From contig NC_051091.1 of assembly GCF_901709675.1 (NCBI RefSeq), positions 743,967-807,966 on the forward strand: DNA of 64,000 nt, in the 5' to 3' direction. This stretch comes from Syngnathus acus. Its lineage: Eukaryota; Chordata; Actinopteri; Syngnathiformes; Syngnathidae. Both the position numbers and the translations under genes were made by a program. Every line of letters begins with the position of its first letter. The stretch's first letter is position 1. Shown here piece by piece: positions 39,470 through 53,210 of this stretch. The notes under the pieces are model-generated. The model ran no database searches. It saw only the letters and a program-made list of their open reading frames with translations, and was not told the DNA's origin.

Positions 39470-39510
39470 TCATCCATCCATCCATCCATCCATCCATCCA
39501 TCCATCCATC
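39470..39510. repeat. ATCC microsatellite
   Basis: About ten tandem ATCC units. Confidence 0.97.
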
Positions 39511-40610
39511 GTCGGCTCCATCAGCAGGAAGGCATTTAAGGTGCAAACGCAGTGGTAAAGGCTTTGCATCATTGGTGCCTGCAGAGATGCTTTACACAAC
39601 ACATCGTTTACTTTGACCCTCCGGCGAAATGCTGCTGGCCGCTCCAATATGTTTCAAGCAGATGGGGATGAAATGGAGCTTTTACTTTATAGCTCTGATC
39701 TCACTTTGAGGTAAGACAATCTGGTCAATGGCCAGGTGATCCTTTCATAACAAAAAAAAGGTGTTCAAATGTTTTGAACAGTGAGGCCAGTTCTATTATT
39801 TAGTTGTAGACTGAGCATTTTGCCCAATAATGTTGAAGCCCTAACCCAACTCTCATATTTTCCTCATCTGGCTAGGCTACGTTCAGACTGCAGGCCAATA
39901 ATGATACACACAGAGCGGAGCAACATTTGACTTCAAACACAGTAAGAAAGCAGCGCACGGTTCGATCTTGGGAATGCATTTGTGAGCGAGCGAGCGAGCG
40001 AGCGCCCCACGGTTCAAGCTCCAGCCGAGCGAGGCTGACCTTATAAAAACGCCAGTCGTCGACGCCAACAATGATCTTTTATTGGTGTGGGTGAAAAGGC
40101 CAGGGAGACAATAACAGCTCACCTGTTGTGCCAATAACCACATCACAACACATCTGTAAAAGTCAGCCGACTGCGCCGCTCGATACTGCTCCCACCCAGG
40201 TGCCACTTAGCCAGCCAGATCTGCTTCCGCTGGCCCTGAAGACAGCCACCACCTGCTGAAAGGTCCTTTGGACTGGGACTGGGACTGCTGGCTTTTAGAC
40301 TGCCATTGATTTCTGAGCAACTCCGACAGCTTCAAAGAATGTATAGCAGCTCACAGCTTTAGGAAATCAGGCCTAATATTAGCATTTTTCTCACCTTTGG
40401 ATGGACTTTAGCAGAGTCCACATTGTGGCATGTCCATAAGAAAATATCCTGTCGTCTGGTGTGTGTTAAGCGAGATTTTTTGCTTTCCCCCATCTGCTCG
40501 GAAAAGTGATTGAGGCTGGCAGAAACATGCATGTGTCCGTAGAGATTAGTTTGTGGGGGTGGTTTGCTCATCTGGAATAAATCACACACCGTAAGAGCAT
40601 CGAGACCATA

Positions 40611-40646
40611 TTTGTTTGTTTGTTTGTTTGTTTGTTTGTTTGTTTT
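40611..40646. repeat. TTTG microsatellite
   Basis: About nine tandem TTTG units. Confidence 0.95.
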
Positions 40647-42734
40647 TCTTCCTTGTCATGCGTGTGGTCTCTGACAGTACAGTATGCACCCTGCTATTGA
40701 ATTCCAAGGTCAATATTGCCTTTCTCAGAAAAAGTCTGTTGGAAAATGGAGAAAGAGTGTCGTGGATTTCGTGTAATTCAGTCACGTCTTGACATTTTTG
40801 CTCGTATATAGCCATCAGTTTATTCTGCGCGACACGTGGAGAATACTGGAGAATGAAAACAAAACAAATAAATAAAAAGACAATGCAGAACTAATTACGA
40901 TGTGGCAATCTGCCCAAATACACAAAGTGCAAATGACATGTTTCTTAATAAGCCTAATCTCCATAAACAAAGCACATTATCGCTCGCTGCTCGAGCCAAA
41001 TGAGGTTTAGGAAAGGGAGGCTTTTCTCCTCTGCTGCCAGCCGGATGAGAAACATTCTCCTGGTTTTCATTAGCAGACAACACACAAAAGTGCCTTTAGG
41101 GCTCAGCCGCATTTTTGAAAACTTGTTGCCCTTTTCTCTGCATCCTACACATTCATTATAGAGTGATTCTTTCACCTACAAGTTTTTGGAGTGAGGGTTT
41201 TGTTTTTTTGCTTCGCCAGTTTTAGACAGTCCATTCAAAACACTCCCAAGGAGCTGGGAGCAGAGGCTAACAGCACAGCCAAGTAAGCACATGGTCAAGC
41301 TGGAGTCACAATTCCTGACGTCCGTTGCTCGGATACGCTGCCTTGAAGGCACGCAGCAACACAAATAAACACAAACACTTTGACCAACACGACGCTTCGT
41401 AAAAGACTTTCTTTTCTGTTTTGTTTTTTGCAGTGCTATTTCTATTTTAAAAACAACAACATTTTGTGAATTCTTTTGCAGGGATTTGACACATTCATGG
41501 CAGTTGAATTCATTTCAATTGGAAACATCCGAGTTCATTTCGTCAACAAATGAATCTCTTAAGTCACTTAAGGCACCATTATATTTTGTGGGATTTGCAA
41601 AACAAGTAGGGATGAAATATCCATAAAATGATTGGTCCTTTTCTCATTCACCTGCCGCGCTTTGTTGGGATTTCTCACTCCTGAGTGTGGCTCGCATGAT
41701 TTTTATGCTGCGGCAATCGTCACTGTCAGCCAATTAATCAAGAAAAGAGCTCCGCCGCTGTTCTGGTGTGTTTCCTGACCCGTCCGCTCTGCCTTGTCCT
41801 GACTTGGCCCTCCCTCATATATCAGCGCTACTGCCGGACACTGACAGCGACTGGGTGGGTGGCTCCAGAATTAAGATGCGTGTCGTGCCAAAAGGTCCCG
41901 CTGCCAGCAAAAGCCACATTGTCCGGGCAAACATTGTTTTTTGGGGTTGTTATTTTTTTTAAATAAAAAATGTCATTTTAACATTTCCGAATATTCAACC
42001 ACAAACTATGATCACTCTATCTTATCTTTCATTCTGAAGTAAAGGTCTTTTTTTTCATGATGCGATTGAATTGTATGTCCATCTGGTCGTCTGAGTACCT
42101 GATGTCGCTTTCATTTTTGTGTGTACAGTTTCTATTGCTGATGAAGACAAATGTAGCGGTGAGCAAGGGGTGAAAGGTGTTTCCGCTCGATCTTTCCAGA
42201 TGAATGCCTTGTTTAACCATCTGATAAACACACACAGTCAGTCTCCCAGCGTTGGCTTGTATTAAAGGTCATCTGCGCTGAGAGCTTTCATTGTCATTTG
42301 TCTTTGCATGGCAAAAGGTCATTGGCGGATCAGTGTATGGATTCGCAGTTTAGGCGGGCGGGCCCACTGACCCATTCGTCTTCATTCAAAACTAGTTTGT
42401 CACTTGTGGCGTGTGATCAAATCTAAGTGTCATCTCCACTTGTAGGGCAGGCATTTGCTTTTTGCAAGATGAATAGTGGCTGAAATAACTTTGGGCACAC
42501 GGGCCTGCTACCTTGCTCCAATGTGAATCAAAGCGGAACACCGTTTGGAAAAGATGATTGTCAATGATTGGCTATCTTTCATGAAGTTACATACGTAGCT
42601 GTATCTTTTGACCAAGTCTCAAAATCTGACATGCTACTCCCGGCTTGACGTTTTACTCGGTCTTAAAACCTTATCTAATCTCAGAATACAATTGTCAATC
42701 CTTGATTGTAAACTTGAAGTGCTCATTTGAAACA

Positions 42735-42850
42735 CTCACCCTACCACAGGCGTGTCAAAGGAGTTCCACAGGGCTCGATTTTAGAGCTCCTGCTGGTCTT
42801 AATTGATTCATAGTACTGGATCCATTAGCATGGTCTTTTTCATATTCATG
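42735..42850 (+). mobile_element. Degenerate LINE reverse-transcriptase fragment
   Basis: The sequence GGAGTTCCACAGGGCTCGAT translates to GVPQGS followed by IL, the conserved reverse-transcriptase motif GVPQGSILGPLLF; the next residues, ELLL, are a decayed GPLL. Downstream sequence loses the frame. This is an old internal fragment of an L2/Rex-type LINE. Confidence 0.6.
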
Positions 42851-43468
42851 TATAACACGTTCATAATGTCAAATGGATTAGAATATTGTGTTGACAGGCT
42901 GTCGGTCATGTTTCCATTCCGTTGATTACCAAGATACCAGGAAGGCATTATCTCCTACTTATCCGAATGGGGAGTAGCCAGCCGTGACTCTGGTTGCAAA
43001 GTAGCTTCTTGTATTACTCCGTATGGTCTGCAAAGCTAATGTTTCCACAATTCCAAGTTGAGATGTACTCCCGATGTAAATTGTGTGCGCTTGCGGAGCC
43101 TATTTCTACGCTAAGAGTCGCGCATATTACTTTGACGAGCGTCATCCGTAAAGCGTGAAGAAAGTTGACATCATCTGACATGAAGATGCACTAATACGGC
43201 TCTGATTGGGATGGAGTACCAGGCCATGTGATTACAATTAGTCGCCACTGGTGTTGCATTAGCGCGTGTCCTTTTGATTGAACGCTCAGATGGATGATCA
43301 CGTCCATGTTTTCAAGCGTGCAGAGAGGCTCCACGGCTGTGGATGCTTGCGTTATCGTGCCGCTTTATTCCAACCTTTCAAGTATCAAGTTTTCATCCTC
43401 CGTGCAATCATAACAATTTACATTGTGGACATTTGTTGTGTGCACTGTGAGCCTGAAGGTCATGGAAG

Positions 43469-43499
43469 AGGAGGGGAGGGGAGGGGAGGGGAGGGGAGG
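43469..43499 (+). repeat. GGGGA repeat, G-quadruplex-like
   Basis: Five to six GGGG runs separated by a single A on the plus strand, a strong sequence match to a parallel G-quadruplex. Confidence 0.8.
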
Positions 43500-45212
43500 C
43501 ATCTATTTGTGGGGAAGCTATTATCTGGAAGCAATTTTGCAATAATATTTAGCGGTAAATTACCATTTTCTAAGTATAACTGATGGTCTATTCAGTTTTT
43601 TTTTTAGCTGAAAGTAAAATTGAAAAGTGGCATCCATTTAGTTAGGGCGACTATTTGAAGAAATACTGGATGTATTGCATCCTGCTGTGAGCAGACTTAT
43701 AAAAGTATTGGGTTTGGTTTTGTGTCTTGAGAAAGTACATTGATTGCATAGCCAGTGAAGGTTTTTCCGCTTGGATTGGCTGCGGCTCGAACAACCTTTA
43801 TCCTCAACTTGTCCTTCGCCAACGTGCTAAACCATTTATTCAATCCGAGCACTGTTGGCAAAAAAAGAAAATAATGCACAGCAGTCTTGGCCATCAATGA
43901 ATAGCCACGATGGTGACATTATTAAACACCATCAAAGTGGAAGATCACTGAATGCAGATAAGCTCACGGTTAACCTTCTTTTTCGTTGCATTTTTGTCAG
44001 TCTTTAAATTCCACACTCGTCTGCTGTGTTGCTCACAAACTATACATGCAAGAAGAACACACGTTTCCTCTTCAACAAGGAAGCACCAATAACATGGAGT
44101 CTTTTTGAAAGGTGTTCAGCTTATCCTTCTGATTCACTTGTGACCATGTGTGTGTGTGTGTGTGTTCACTGCAAATATCACAGAGCCTGGACTTTAATTA
44201 TGTTGGAATGCGCTGCTCATTATCTGAGAAGCTGTCAGCGTTGAGAAATTTGCCAAGGCACGCCACCTGCTGTGAGATAGAGGCAATATTTGTCTTGATC
44301 GTCAGCACACCGGCGGCAGCGACAGACGAGAAAACGATGGCCACTATTTCCTCTATAGTATGTAAATGCGGCATAGTCGGCATATTAACTCAACGAGTAG
44401 GACAAATGAAAAGAAGAGTCCCCAGCTGAGATGTGAAGAAGCGTGTGGAAACGTGAGCTCGTGGAAGCCACAGAGTAGCTGCAAGGGCCCGCCGCAATCG
44501 ATGGCAAAAGGGCAAGGCGTCGTGCTCCCACTTTAATCACCGTCTTAACCTTCAGCGTCTGCAGACCTGACAGCCTTACCTGCATGCCTGCAAGCTCCAT
44601 CTTGTTTGGAGGTGTGTCTTTGTGAAAAATCAATGACTTGATGGGCTATGATAGATGATCAAATAGGAGCTCTTTGTGTATGCGAGGGAACAAAATGGAA
44701 TGGGATCAAACGTAAGCACAATAGTCAACAACTCAAACAAACACATTTCTGAGGTTCAAATTTGGAATACCCCATTCCATAAAAAGATGGCCCACACTAT
44801 GTGGCCCCAAGTTCATTGAAATACATTTCAAAAAATGAACTGGCAGAGTTTCCTTTTTTTCCTACCAATTTTCCCAGGGAGTGCATTGGCAACTTTTGAT
44901 ATTGTGACCATAAATATTTAAAAAATGACTTGGGCAATTATGCTAATGCTATATTTGATTGTAGCACATCTTTAATTGTAACACATTCCAACGTAATGCA
45001 CTTTTGTGGAGTTTTAGTGAGTGAACATTGTTACAAAAACACACATCCACTCTGTCACACTCTTAGTTTGGCTGATTCATAAGTTTGAATGCCATGAAAC
45101 ATTTCTCCTTCCAAGGGTTTCCCCTCCTCCGGCCCGCTTCCATTTGTCTTGCCCTTTTGTTGTTGTTGTTTCTGGTCTCTGCCCCGGCAATCATTCTTCC
45201 TCGCAGAAGCGA

Positions 45213-45245
45213 GCGGCCCGGCCCGGCCCGGCCCGGCCCGGCCGC
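45213..45245. repeat. CGGCC pentanucleotide repeat
   Basis: Six tandem CGGCC units, extremely CpG-rich within AT-richer surroundings. Confidence 0.9.
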
Positions 45246-45482
45246 CATCGGGCTGCGCTCGCTCATACCGTCCTGCCGTTTCGAGAAGACGCTATTTAAT
45301 GAGCCCTGCGTCTGTGGCGCTTGGCCCAAGGCTGTCCATTCCCTCCCTGTTGGCATTTCCGTCGCTCGCTGCCATTATTCCCTTCTCTCTCTTTTATTTC
45401 TTTTTTTTGTTCTTCCGTCAAGCTTCACTGTTCACTCTCCATCCGGCTGGAGACATGAAGTGGCAAGTGTTACTTACTTCTT

Positions 45483-45484
45483 TT

Positions 45485-45564
<80 letters not shown>
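45483..45564. repeat. TTTC homopurine/homopyrimidine microsatellite
   Basis: About 20 uninterrupted TTTC units. Confidence 0.98.
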
Positions 45565-45971
45565 ATGATGCGTCATGGTGTCTATTGCCTGGCTGAAATT
45601 GGCCAACAAGTCAAAGTGGTCTGAAGACCTCCGGCAGCATTTTGGGGAAAATGGCCCATCTGGCTTTAATAGGCGGACATTTTATCGCTGGACGCTACTC
45701 CATCACTTCAGTGATGACCTTTTGGGAGATGTCAGAGCCACTCATTTCAGAGGAAAAAAAATACAATTACAGTGACATAATAACACACCTAAAGCAGGAT
45801 GTACAGTCGGGCCAAGTTTGAGTATTTTCCCTCCATATGCCCAATTATGGCACGTCTAAAACCAAATATCTTGAAGATATGTATATACCCTGTATCATTT
45901 TTCCCCGATCTGCTGGAAAAAATGATCAATTAATGTTAAACGTATTCAATATTGATCATTTTCCCTCTTTG

Positions 45972-46130
45972 CCCCATTGTATGGATTCCGGGAATTGGAA
46001 GAGGGATGATTGATGTTTTCTTTTTCTTGTCTCTGTGTTCTTTTGGCTCTAATAAGTGCATCAAGAGGTCTAATGCAAGCGTTAGTTTACTTTGATTGAA
46101 CTATCGGAGAATAAATAATGACTGGATCTT
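45972..46130 (+). promoter_or_regulatory. Candidate duplicated non-coding element, copy A
   Basis: This segment aligns by eye with 59167-59330. Shared blocks are ATTGTRTGGATTC, GGGATGATTGATG, a T-rich spacer, CTCTAATGCAAG or near match, and GATTGAAC followed by CGGGAG or CGGAGA. The order and spacing agree. The blocks are not low-complexity. A paralogous enhancer-like element in the asic1 intron is an inference. Confidence 0.45.
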
Positions 46131-46815
46131 TTCTTTCAATGCAGGCTAGGCATACCTATGATCTAATTAGTCTCTGCAAGATTTTCCTCAAAAAATTGGT
46201 TTGTGGTGTTTTTTGTGTTCAGAGTAGAGTAAGAGGTGGCTTGTTGGTCTTTTTTTTTTTTTTTTTTAACCTATCTTACTGGCTCATAAAACAGTCTGAG
46301 CCTGTGACGGGTGGCAATGTGATTTGACGTAAAAGCCTCGCAATTAACGCTGGATACGTCGCGTGTGTGGTGTGCTCGGTCAGAAGTTTCAGAACTCTGT
46401 CAAATGTTACTTTCATGAACTTAAAGCATACAAGTGCACTGCCACAGTCAGCATATTTTAGTGCTTAATTGGCCCTCTCTCTTTTCTTCTTTTATGAGAA
46501 CCGACGTGGATTTGGTGTCTGGCAATTGTGTGAGTATACTGGAAAATGAGCCATTAACCCTGTTTTGAAATATAGTCTGCTTTAAGGAGGACGGTTAAGG
46601 TTAATTACGTCTTTGTACAAGCTCGAACAGCCCTAATTTTGCCCCAGAAAAGGTGAGCTGCTTGCCTGTAGGACATTCAGTGCATGCATGATGACTTGTG
46701 CTAACGAGGCTCCCCTCCCCTCCTAAGGGAGCATATCAAAGAAAGCTTAGTAAATGCATCATTTTCATTAGGTGCTTTCCACTGTGCTCAGCAAGCAAAA
46801 AGACTTTCGAGAAAC

Positions 46816-46818
<3 letters not shown>

Positions 46819-46871
<53 letters not shown>

Positions 46872-46878
46872 GCAGCAG
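46819..46878. repeat. CAG trinucleotide repeat (11 + 8 units)
   Basis: Eleven CAG units, one AAG interruption, then eight more CAG units. It is intronic on the plus strand. Confidence 0.95.
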
Positions 46879-48226
46879 TAGTCTTCTTCTGTCCTGGGTG
46901 GCAACTTTAATAAGACACAAGCAGACCTGTGTGTGATCTAACACTTCCTTTAATCATGGCTGAGGGAAGTAGCACAGAGGCTCATTTGCATAACGCCATA
47001 AAGCAATCTGGAGGATCTGTCTCTCGAGACAGGCATCATAACATCGGTACGAGGTCTCAACATTCCAGAAAATTCAATATTTTTGGAGAACAAAAACATC
47101 TGTTGGTTGCATGAAGCCGCGCCAACTTTCTTGGTTTGAAGTTTGATCACGGAAAATGTTGCCTTTATAGTTTTGTGTCTTTCTCTCACTCTTAAACTTA
47201 GGAAGTATATGGAGAAATAATTAGCTGTAGGACGTCAACAATGATCTCAATGTGTTAGCTCACAGTTTCAACAACAATTGTGAATAGCAAATTATAATCG
47301 ATATCCCCTTTACGTTGACACAATTTGACGGTGTTCATTTTGAGTATTTTAAGCATAAAGCTGGCAGGTCTGTTTTGCCCACCTAAATTGAATGTTGTAT
47401 GCATAAACTCAAGTCAGCTTTTATTAGTGCAAAGGTTTGTTCAGTTTGTCTTAGTTCAGCTGAATTTGGGTTGGCACATGCTTTGCATCCAAGCACTTTG
47501 TTGACAGTTCAGAACTTGCCAAGTATCTTGTCATGGGAGTTGTGTGCCAAGTCCCGATTGTTATCCCGATGCCGTCACTGATGTCTGGATTTGTTTGGCT
47601 GTGCTTCTTATTGGAAATGCCGCACGGTCTGAATGACAGTAGAACAAATTTAGCCAGGGAGCTTCGATCTACTCGGCACTTTGTGTTTGCGCACCAAATC
47701 TAGTCAAGTGGAGCTAAAAAAAAAAAAAAAAAGAGACGCGGGCAAGCGGAAAGCCTTGCAGGCGGACGACTAAATGGAGACATATTGGTAGCACCGGCGT
47801 GCTACTCCACTCGCTTCTTAATGAGGAAACGTAGCCACGGGGCTCTTGCTATTAAATACAACAACAACTGAGAGAGATGGCTTGACCATGAGGGCTCTAG
47901 TTAAGAAGTTGGAAGAAGGAAGATGTCCTTGGAGCAGCTCCATCTCCATCAGAGTAGGCCGCTACATCCCCGAGGTGTGGCTGGAAATAGGGATGTCGGT
48001 GAAGACGAGAAGGAATGGCCATGGAGAAGAAACCGCAACTCGGTGCTCGCATTCACCTCCTGCAAAATGACTTTTTTATTTTTTATTTCACTTGCTCTGG
48101 AGAGTGAGGGGGAAACAGTTTAGCGTGTCCTTGTTGTCCCACGTTGATCGGTACAAAGTCACCGCGACCATTAACCCTCATTGATCTTTGTTAAGCCACA
48201 GTAATCAGGATTGATTTGCTGTCGGT

Positions 48227-48248
48227 CGGCCGGCCGGCCGGCCGGCCG
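48227..48248. repeat. GGCC tetranucleotide repeat
   Basis: About five GGCC units, self-complementary. Confidence 0.8.
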
Positions 48249-48381
48249 ATTGGCTCGTCGGGTGTACGTGAATGGTCAGCAGTCCAACGACTTTGAAGTC
48301 GATTGAAGGATATTGACAGCGAATCATTGCATCATTTGCAAACATGAATCAATGTCCTAATGACCATTCAGTCCATTGAAT

Positions 48382-48417
48382 CATGTTGTCTTCACATCAT
48401 CATGTGAAGACAACATG
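48382..48417. repeat. Perfect inverted repeat, 16-bp arms, 4-nt loop
   Basis: The arm CATGTTGTCTTCACAT (48382-48397) is followed by a 4-nt spacer and its exact reverse complement (48402-48417). The flanking sequence is not symmetric. Confidence 0.95.
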
Positions 48418-49253
48418 CTTTGTGGTTCTTGACCATCTCTTTTAAATTGGAGGGTTGCGTTAAAAAACCATCAAGTTGTTCGTTTATTGATATTTTGTGA
48501 AGGCTAATGAGTAATTAGCGTTGATTCTGCAAGTTAGGCATATGCTTATTGATAACCGTTATCCAGTCTTGTACTTATGAAGACCACCCATTCATCATTT
48601 ACGTGCGTGCAGTTATTGATCATTACCGTATCATGTTATTTCCAATAGGTATTAAGTTGCCCATTAGGTTATTGATAATGTTATCACATTGTGAAGGATC
48701 ATTTCATTGTTGTCAAATTGTCCAGCCAGCTGTTTTGTCCGAGTCCTGCGGGAGCTCCAGCCAATCCCCTCCCTCTATCTTTTTTGGAGTGAGAGTTGCC
48801 TTAACTTGTTCATCTTCCAACGTGCCACAGAAAAGGTTGGCGATACATTTTTCTACGCCTACCTGTTTGCAAACATTGACAAGTAACAGGAATGTACGTT
48901 ACTGCCAATAAACCTTCCAGATAAAATAGACCGCAGGGAATGACGACCAACTTCTGACCATGACGGGATATAATTCTGCTGGAGTCATCCCCTTAAGTGT
49001 TGAGTTATTGATGACTACTATTCAGTGATCACAATATGTCCGGTTGAATTGATTTTGAGCTGTTATTATGCCACCATCATCAAGTTCCTCGTCCGAACAC
49101 CCATCCTCACCTTGGTGCTGCTGTCAAGTGGTGAAAAGGCGAGAAGACGTAATGCATTGGTGCGCCATTGATGGTCAAAGCTCCCGCACGAGTCAGCGTG
49201 TGCTGATATAAAAGCCAGACACCCTGCAGTGGCAGGCGCTACTTGAGAGCTCA

Positions 49254-49299
49254 TGCTTGCTTGCTTGCTTGCTTGCTTGCTCGCTCGCTTGCTTGCTTT
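49254..49299. repeat. GCTT microsatellite
   Basis: About eleven GCTT units with two GCTC interruptions. Confidence 0.95.
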
Positions 49300-51984
49300 T
49301 ATTCTCCCACTCCTCCCAGCGCCGCTATCCCTCGCTTCATCACTCACACTCAGTCACCCACCCGGTTCATTGACTCCAAAGCGGCCTCCATTCCTGTGGT
49401 GATTGATATGTTTATGGTCATTACTGAAGTTGACTTACATTTCTCTTTTTTGCCTCTTGCGTGAACGCTAAACCACCCCCTCCCCTCCCTTCCCCACCTT
49501 TCGGAAGAGCCTCGCCGTCATGTGTGGAATATCAATGACACTCCTGAGTCTCTTCTGCAAAAAAAAATAAAAAATAGAACGCATGAAAGAGTACGAATAC
49601 AGCAGTCAATAACAAAATAGCAGCCATATATTCATAGTAATATTTACGATGTATAAAAGTTTGCGCCATAAGAGATAATCAGATATGTGAGATGTAAGTA
49701 AACATAGACAGTTCAGCCAGACTTTGGACACTCCTGCATTAAGATTGTGAGCAAATAATCAAGTGTTTATTTCTTGGAACGATTTGTGTTGAAAATCAAC
49801 CTGTTTGTTTTCCATTTTGAAGCTTAATTCGTCAAAGGTTCAATGGATGCCAAGCTGGCACGTGGCGGGCGGGCGGACGGTAATGGCAGCGCTGATAGGA
49901 AATCTAACATTAAAGGCTAATCTCCACTGACGTCTGTGAAAGAGCGGTGACCCAATCAGATATTCATGCATGTTTTATTCAGCATTCAAGTCTTGCATGA
50001 CTTTTTGCTGACATTTTACAAATGTTTTGGATCCTCGCCAGGTTGCAGGTCAATCCTTCTTTTTGTTGTTCCACCGCCATTAAAAGTGTTGATTTGACCA
50101 AGGATGTACTTTACGGGAATTTATGTTTGAGGAGATGTAATCTGAGGCAAAAGCCGCTTTTGTATCTACAGGAGATGAGGAGTCATTGACTTTTGTGATT
50201 CATGCCGCCTTCAAGATGTCTGCTCACTTTTTCATTAAGGGGATTTTTCATATTTCTTCCCTGCTGTAGCAGCTCTCTTGCTCTTTCTCTCTCTATATAT
50301 CTGCACAGTCCTAATGAACCTCAGTAAAAAAGGCCCCCGACCTTCCGCCCGCCTCTGAGTACAAAGCATAACCAGGCAGCATCAAAAAGGACAGGCACAT
50401 GGACATGTGTTCAGTTACGAATAGAAAAGTGCATACAAAGAAAGGTTGCATCCATTCATTTGCACCCAGTACTTTTTTTTTATCAAGCAAGGAATGCATA
50501 GACGTGGACACCGCTGACGCAGTGAAAGCATCAGATTTTCTTTCCATATATTAAGACAATCTACAATTTCTTTGTGGAAAAAGTCACAGATGACCACAGT
50601 CGAGGCCTAATAGTATGTGTCCTGTTGGGAGTGGAAATCACACTCGTTTTCTGTAGATCCGTTTGTAACGATCACCGACTGTACTGGATATCTTTTGGCT
50701 ATTATTCTGAACGAAATCGAGGAGAGCATTGAAATGGATCTTGCCCGGCATGTGAAACAGATATCCATCCCTGCATCAGACACTATTGGATTGTTGTGAA
50801 TTTGAGATGAGCACAGTTTTTGAAATTGAAAAACATGAAAACAAAAATGAGCAGGTAAACGTCAACTTTTTGTGCCGATTATGAGCTATGACTCAAAAAG
50901 GCACCATTTTGTAAACCAGGTTCATAAAATTGTTATTGATATTTTAAGGAGCCTTCTAAAGTCATACAAATGTCAGTACATTGAGTTCAAAAGTGAAGCG
51001 CAGTGAGTCTGTCACCAAACGACACGAGTGCAGTCCATGAATGAGGTGACTGTTGCTAAGAGCCTCTCAAATACTATAAACACTCACCTAATTATATCCA
51101 GCAGTATTATCGCAAAGCTGCGTCGCTAAGGCCAACAGCGGGTGCAAAAGATTTTGTCGAAATCCGGAACGGTGTAACCCCAGAGTGCGAGTGGACGGGT
51201 ATGAAAGGTTTACACAAGACCTGGCTGCTGTTAATACTGAGCTCTGCAAGCCCCTCTGTCAGTGATATTCATGTAATAAAATCCAGGCATATAACCAAAT
51301 TTAGGCTGTCAGATCCATTATTCATCACGGCTTGAAAAATAAGGAGCTTACTCTTGAGGCAGCGTATGAGAGAGAGAAAAAAATAAAAAGAAGTTGTGCT
51401 TGTAGAAGAAGAGCGTCTTGTGTTATCAGCCAGATAAGAGGAGATGGCGCCGTGTTCTCGCTGAGGAATCTCTATGATGTAAATATCATGTGGCGTGTAA
51501 ATTGGGCACACATTGACGCGAGCGAGCGAGCACTTTAAGCTGTCAGCCACCCGCAACCCGCATCCTTGGGCCTGACTTTAATGAGTGCTTCTTGTTGACG
51601 CGCACGCTCGCTTGGCTTTGCTCTTCCTAATACACAAACTTGCCCGTAAATCCCAGCCAAGCCTTTTGAAATCCCGCCATGTGTCTGCATGGAGAATCTG
51701 TGAGTGCAAGTTTACATTTTCACGGCAGATCCAAGTGGCCCAATTCTTTTCCCTTTTCCAGGTGCAATTCAATTGACCAGGGTTGGCAAAAGTAATCACA
51801 CCCTACCTAGGTAGAAACAAAGATCTTGCAAATTATGACAATCATCACTTGAACCATGGCATGTAAATCCAGCCCGAATCAGAAAATAATCTTTGAGATT
51901 TTTTTTTTTTCCTCCTCTCCCACTCCCCTGGGTTAGGTGCAGCAAAAAGAGAAGAAAGGCAGAATGAAGTCGGCAATGATGAGG

Positions 51985-52038
51985 GGTTCCCTTCCCCATT
52001 CCCTTCCCATTCCCGTCCCTTCCCTTCCCTTCCCTTCG
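51985..52038. repeat. CCCTT/CCCATT polypyrimidine tract
   Basis: An imperfect tandem of CCCTT, CCCATT and CCCGT units, almost purely pyrimidine. Confidence 0.85.
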
Positions 52039-53210
52039 CTCTCATGGTGTGAGCAGTCCTATCAGGCGGAATTAACTTTGGCCATCTTCTTTGGCGTGCA
52101 CGACACACGCCGCGTTCCCCCACGTCTCCTCATGCTTATTCATTTCCTCCAGCGAGATGCCCTAAATCAACCCTTCTTTTTTTTTTAACTGAAGTAAGCA
52201 TGGGAAGCGGCAAGTCCTTATCGATTTGGCCTTGTTTCATCAGCAGCCAGGTCCTCGTTGCGGGACGAGCCGATGGTAAATCTCACGTCGGCGCTGCAAT
52301 CTTCACACGTTGATGGCTCGTCTTCAATCGGCGAACTCCTCCAGAGCTCGTTAAAGATCGATGAATGGAAGCGGCGCTCTCGGAACGTTATGGGAAAAGT
52401 CGTCTCGCGGATTCGCTGCGACAAAACAGCATGAAAGACACTTGTCTCTTTTTGTTTGATCAAAACAAGCTTTCCCATTAAGGTTGAATGATCAGGAAGT
52501 TGCACATGGCCTGCTTGCAATTGCGTACCTTTCACGCCAACTCCCCAAGAGGATTTCAACAAATTATGAGCACGGGAAATTGGCGACATCAAAGCAAAAT
52601 GGCTGACTTTCTGTTCAATTTTCTGTGAGTGAGAAAATGTGTGGAGTCTTCTTCTTTTTTTTCTTTAAGGGGACACCAGAATGTAAAATTCTCCATCGTT
52701 TTCATTAGTGCCTTGTAGTGACGGCATCGACCAGATTTGTTAGGGACACGTCAGACAGAGGTGTCGCGTAAATTCCCCAAGCAACCGCTTGCTGAGACCG
52801 CACGGCTGGCTTTAAATCACCAACAGAGCACTTGTGCTTTTGTGACGACAAGAGAAAAGTTGTCTCAATTCCGCGAGCCTGGTCTTATTTTAGAGTGGTG
52901 CAAAATTAATGACTTGGACCCATCATAAAAAAGGATTCACCCACAGCCCAGACTTTGCAGCTGAATTCATAATATCTCTGTGAAAAAAGGGTCCTATAGA
53001 GAGCGTGGCTGGAAAAAATAAAGATGTCACGGAATGATTCGTCTGTAGTTTTCTGAGAAAAAAATTCAAACCAGCACATTTTGTCTTCTTTGTACAGAGA
53101 TTGTGTCATTTGAGCTCCGTTGCCTCTTAAGCAATATTTTAAAGTTTGTGAATGTTTACATATCTCAGCCATGTTTATCGAAACGGAGGTGGAAGAGAGC
53201 TCCGGAGAAT

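Noticed and set aside
45085-45624. 179-codon frame with a long Phe-Leu-Ser tail
   Set aside because: The tail is the translated TTTC microsatellite, and the remainder has no homology I recognise.
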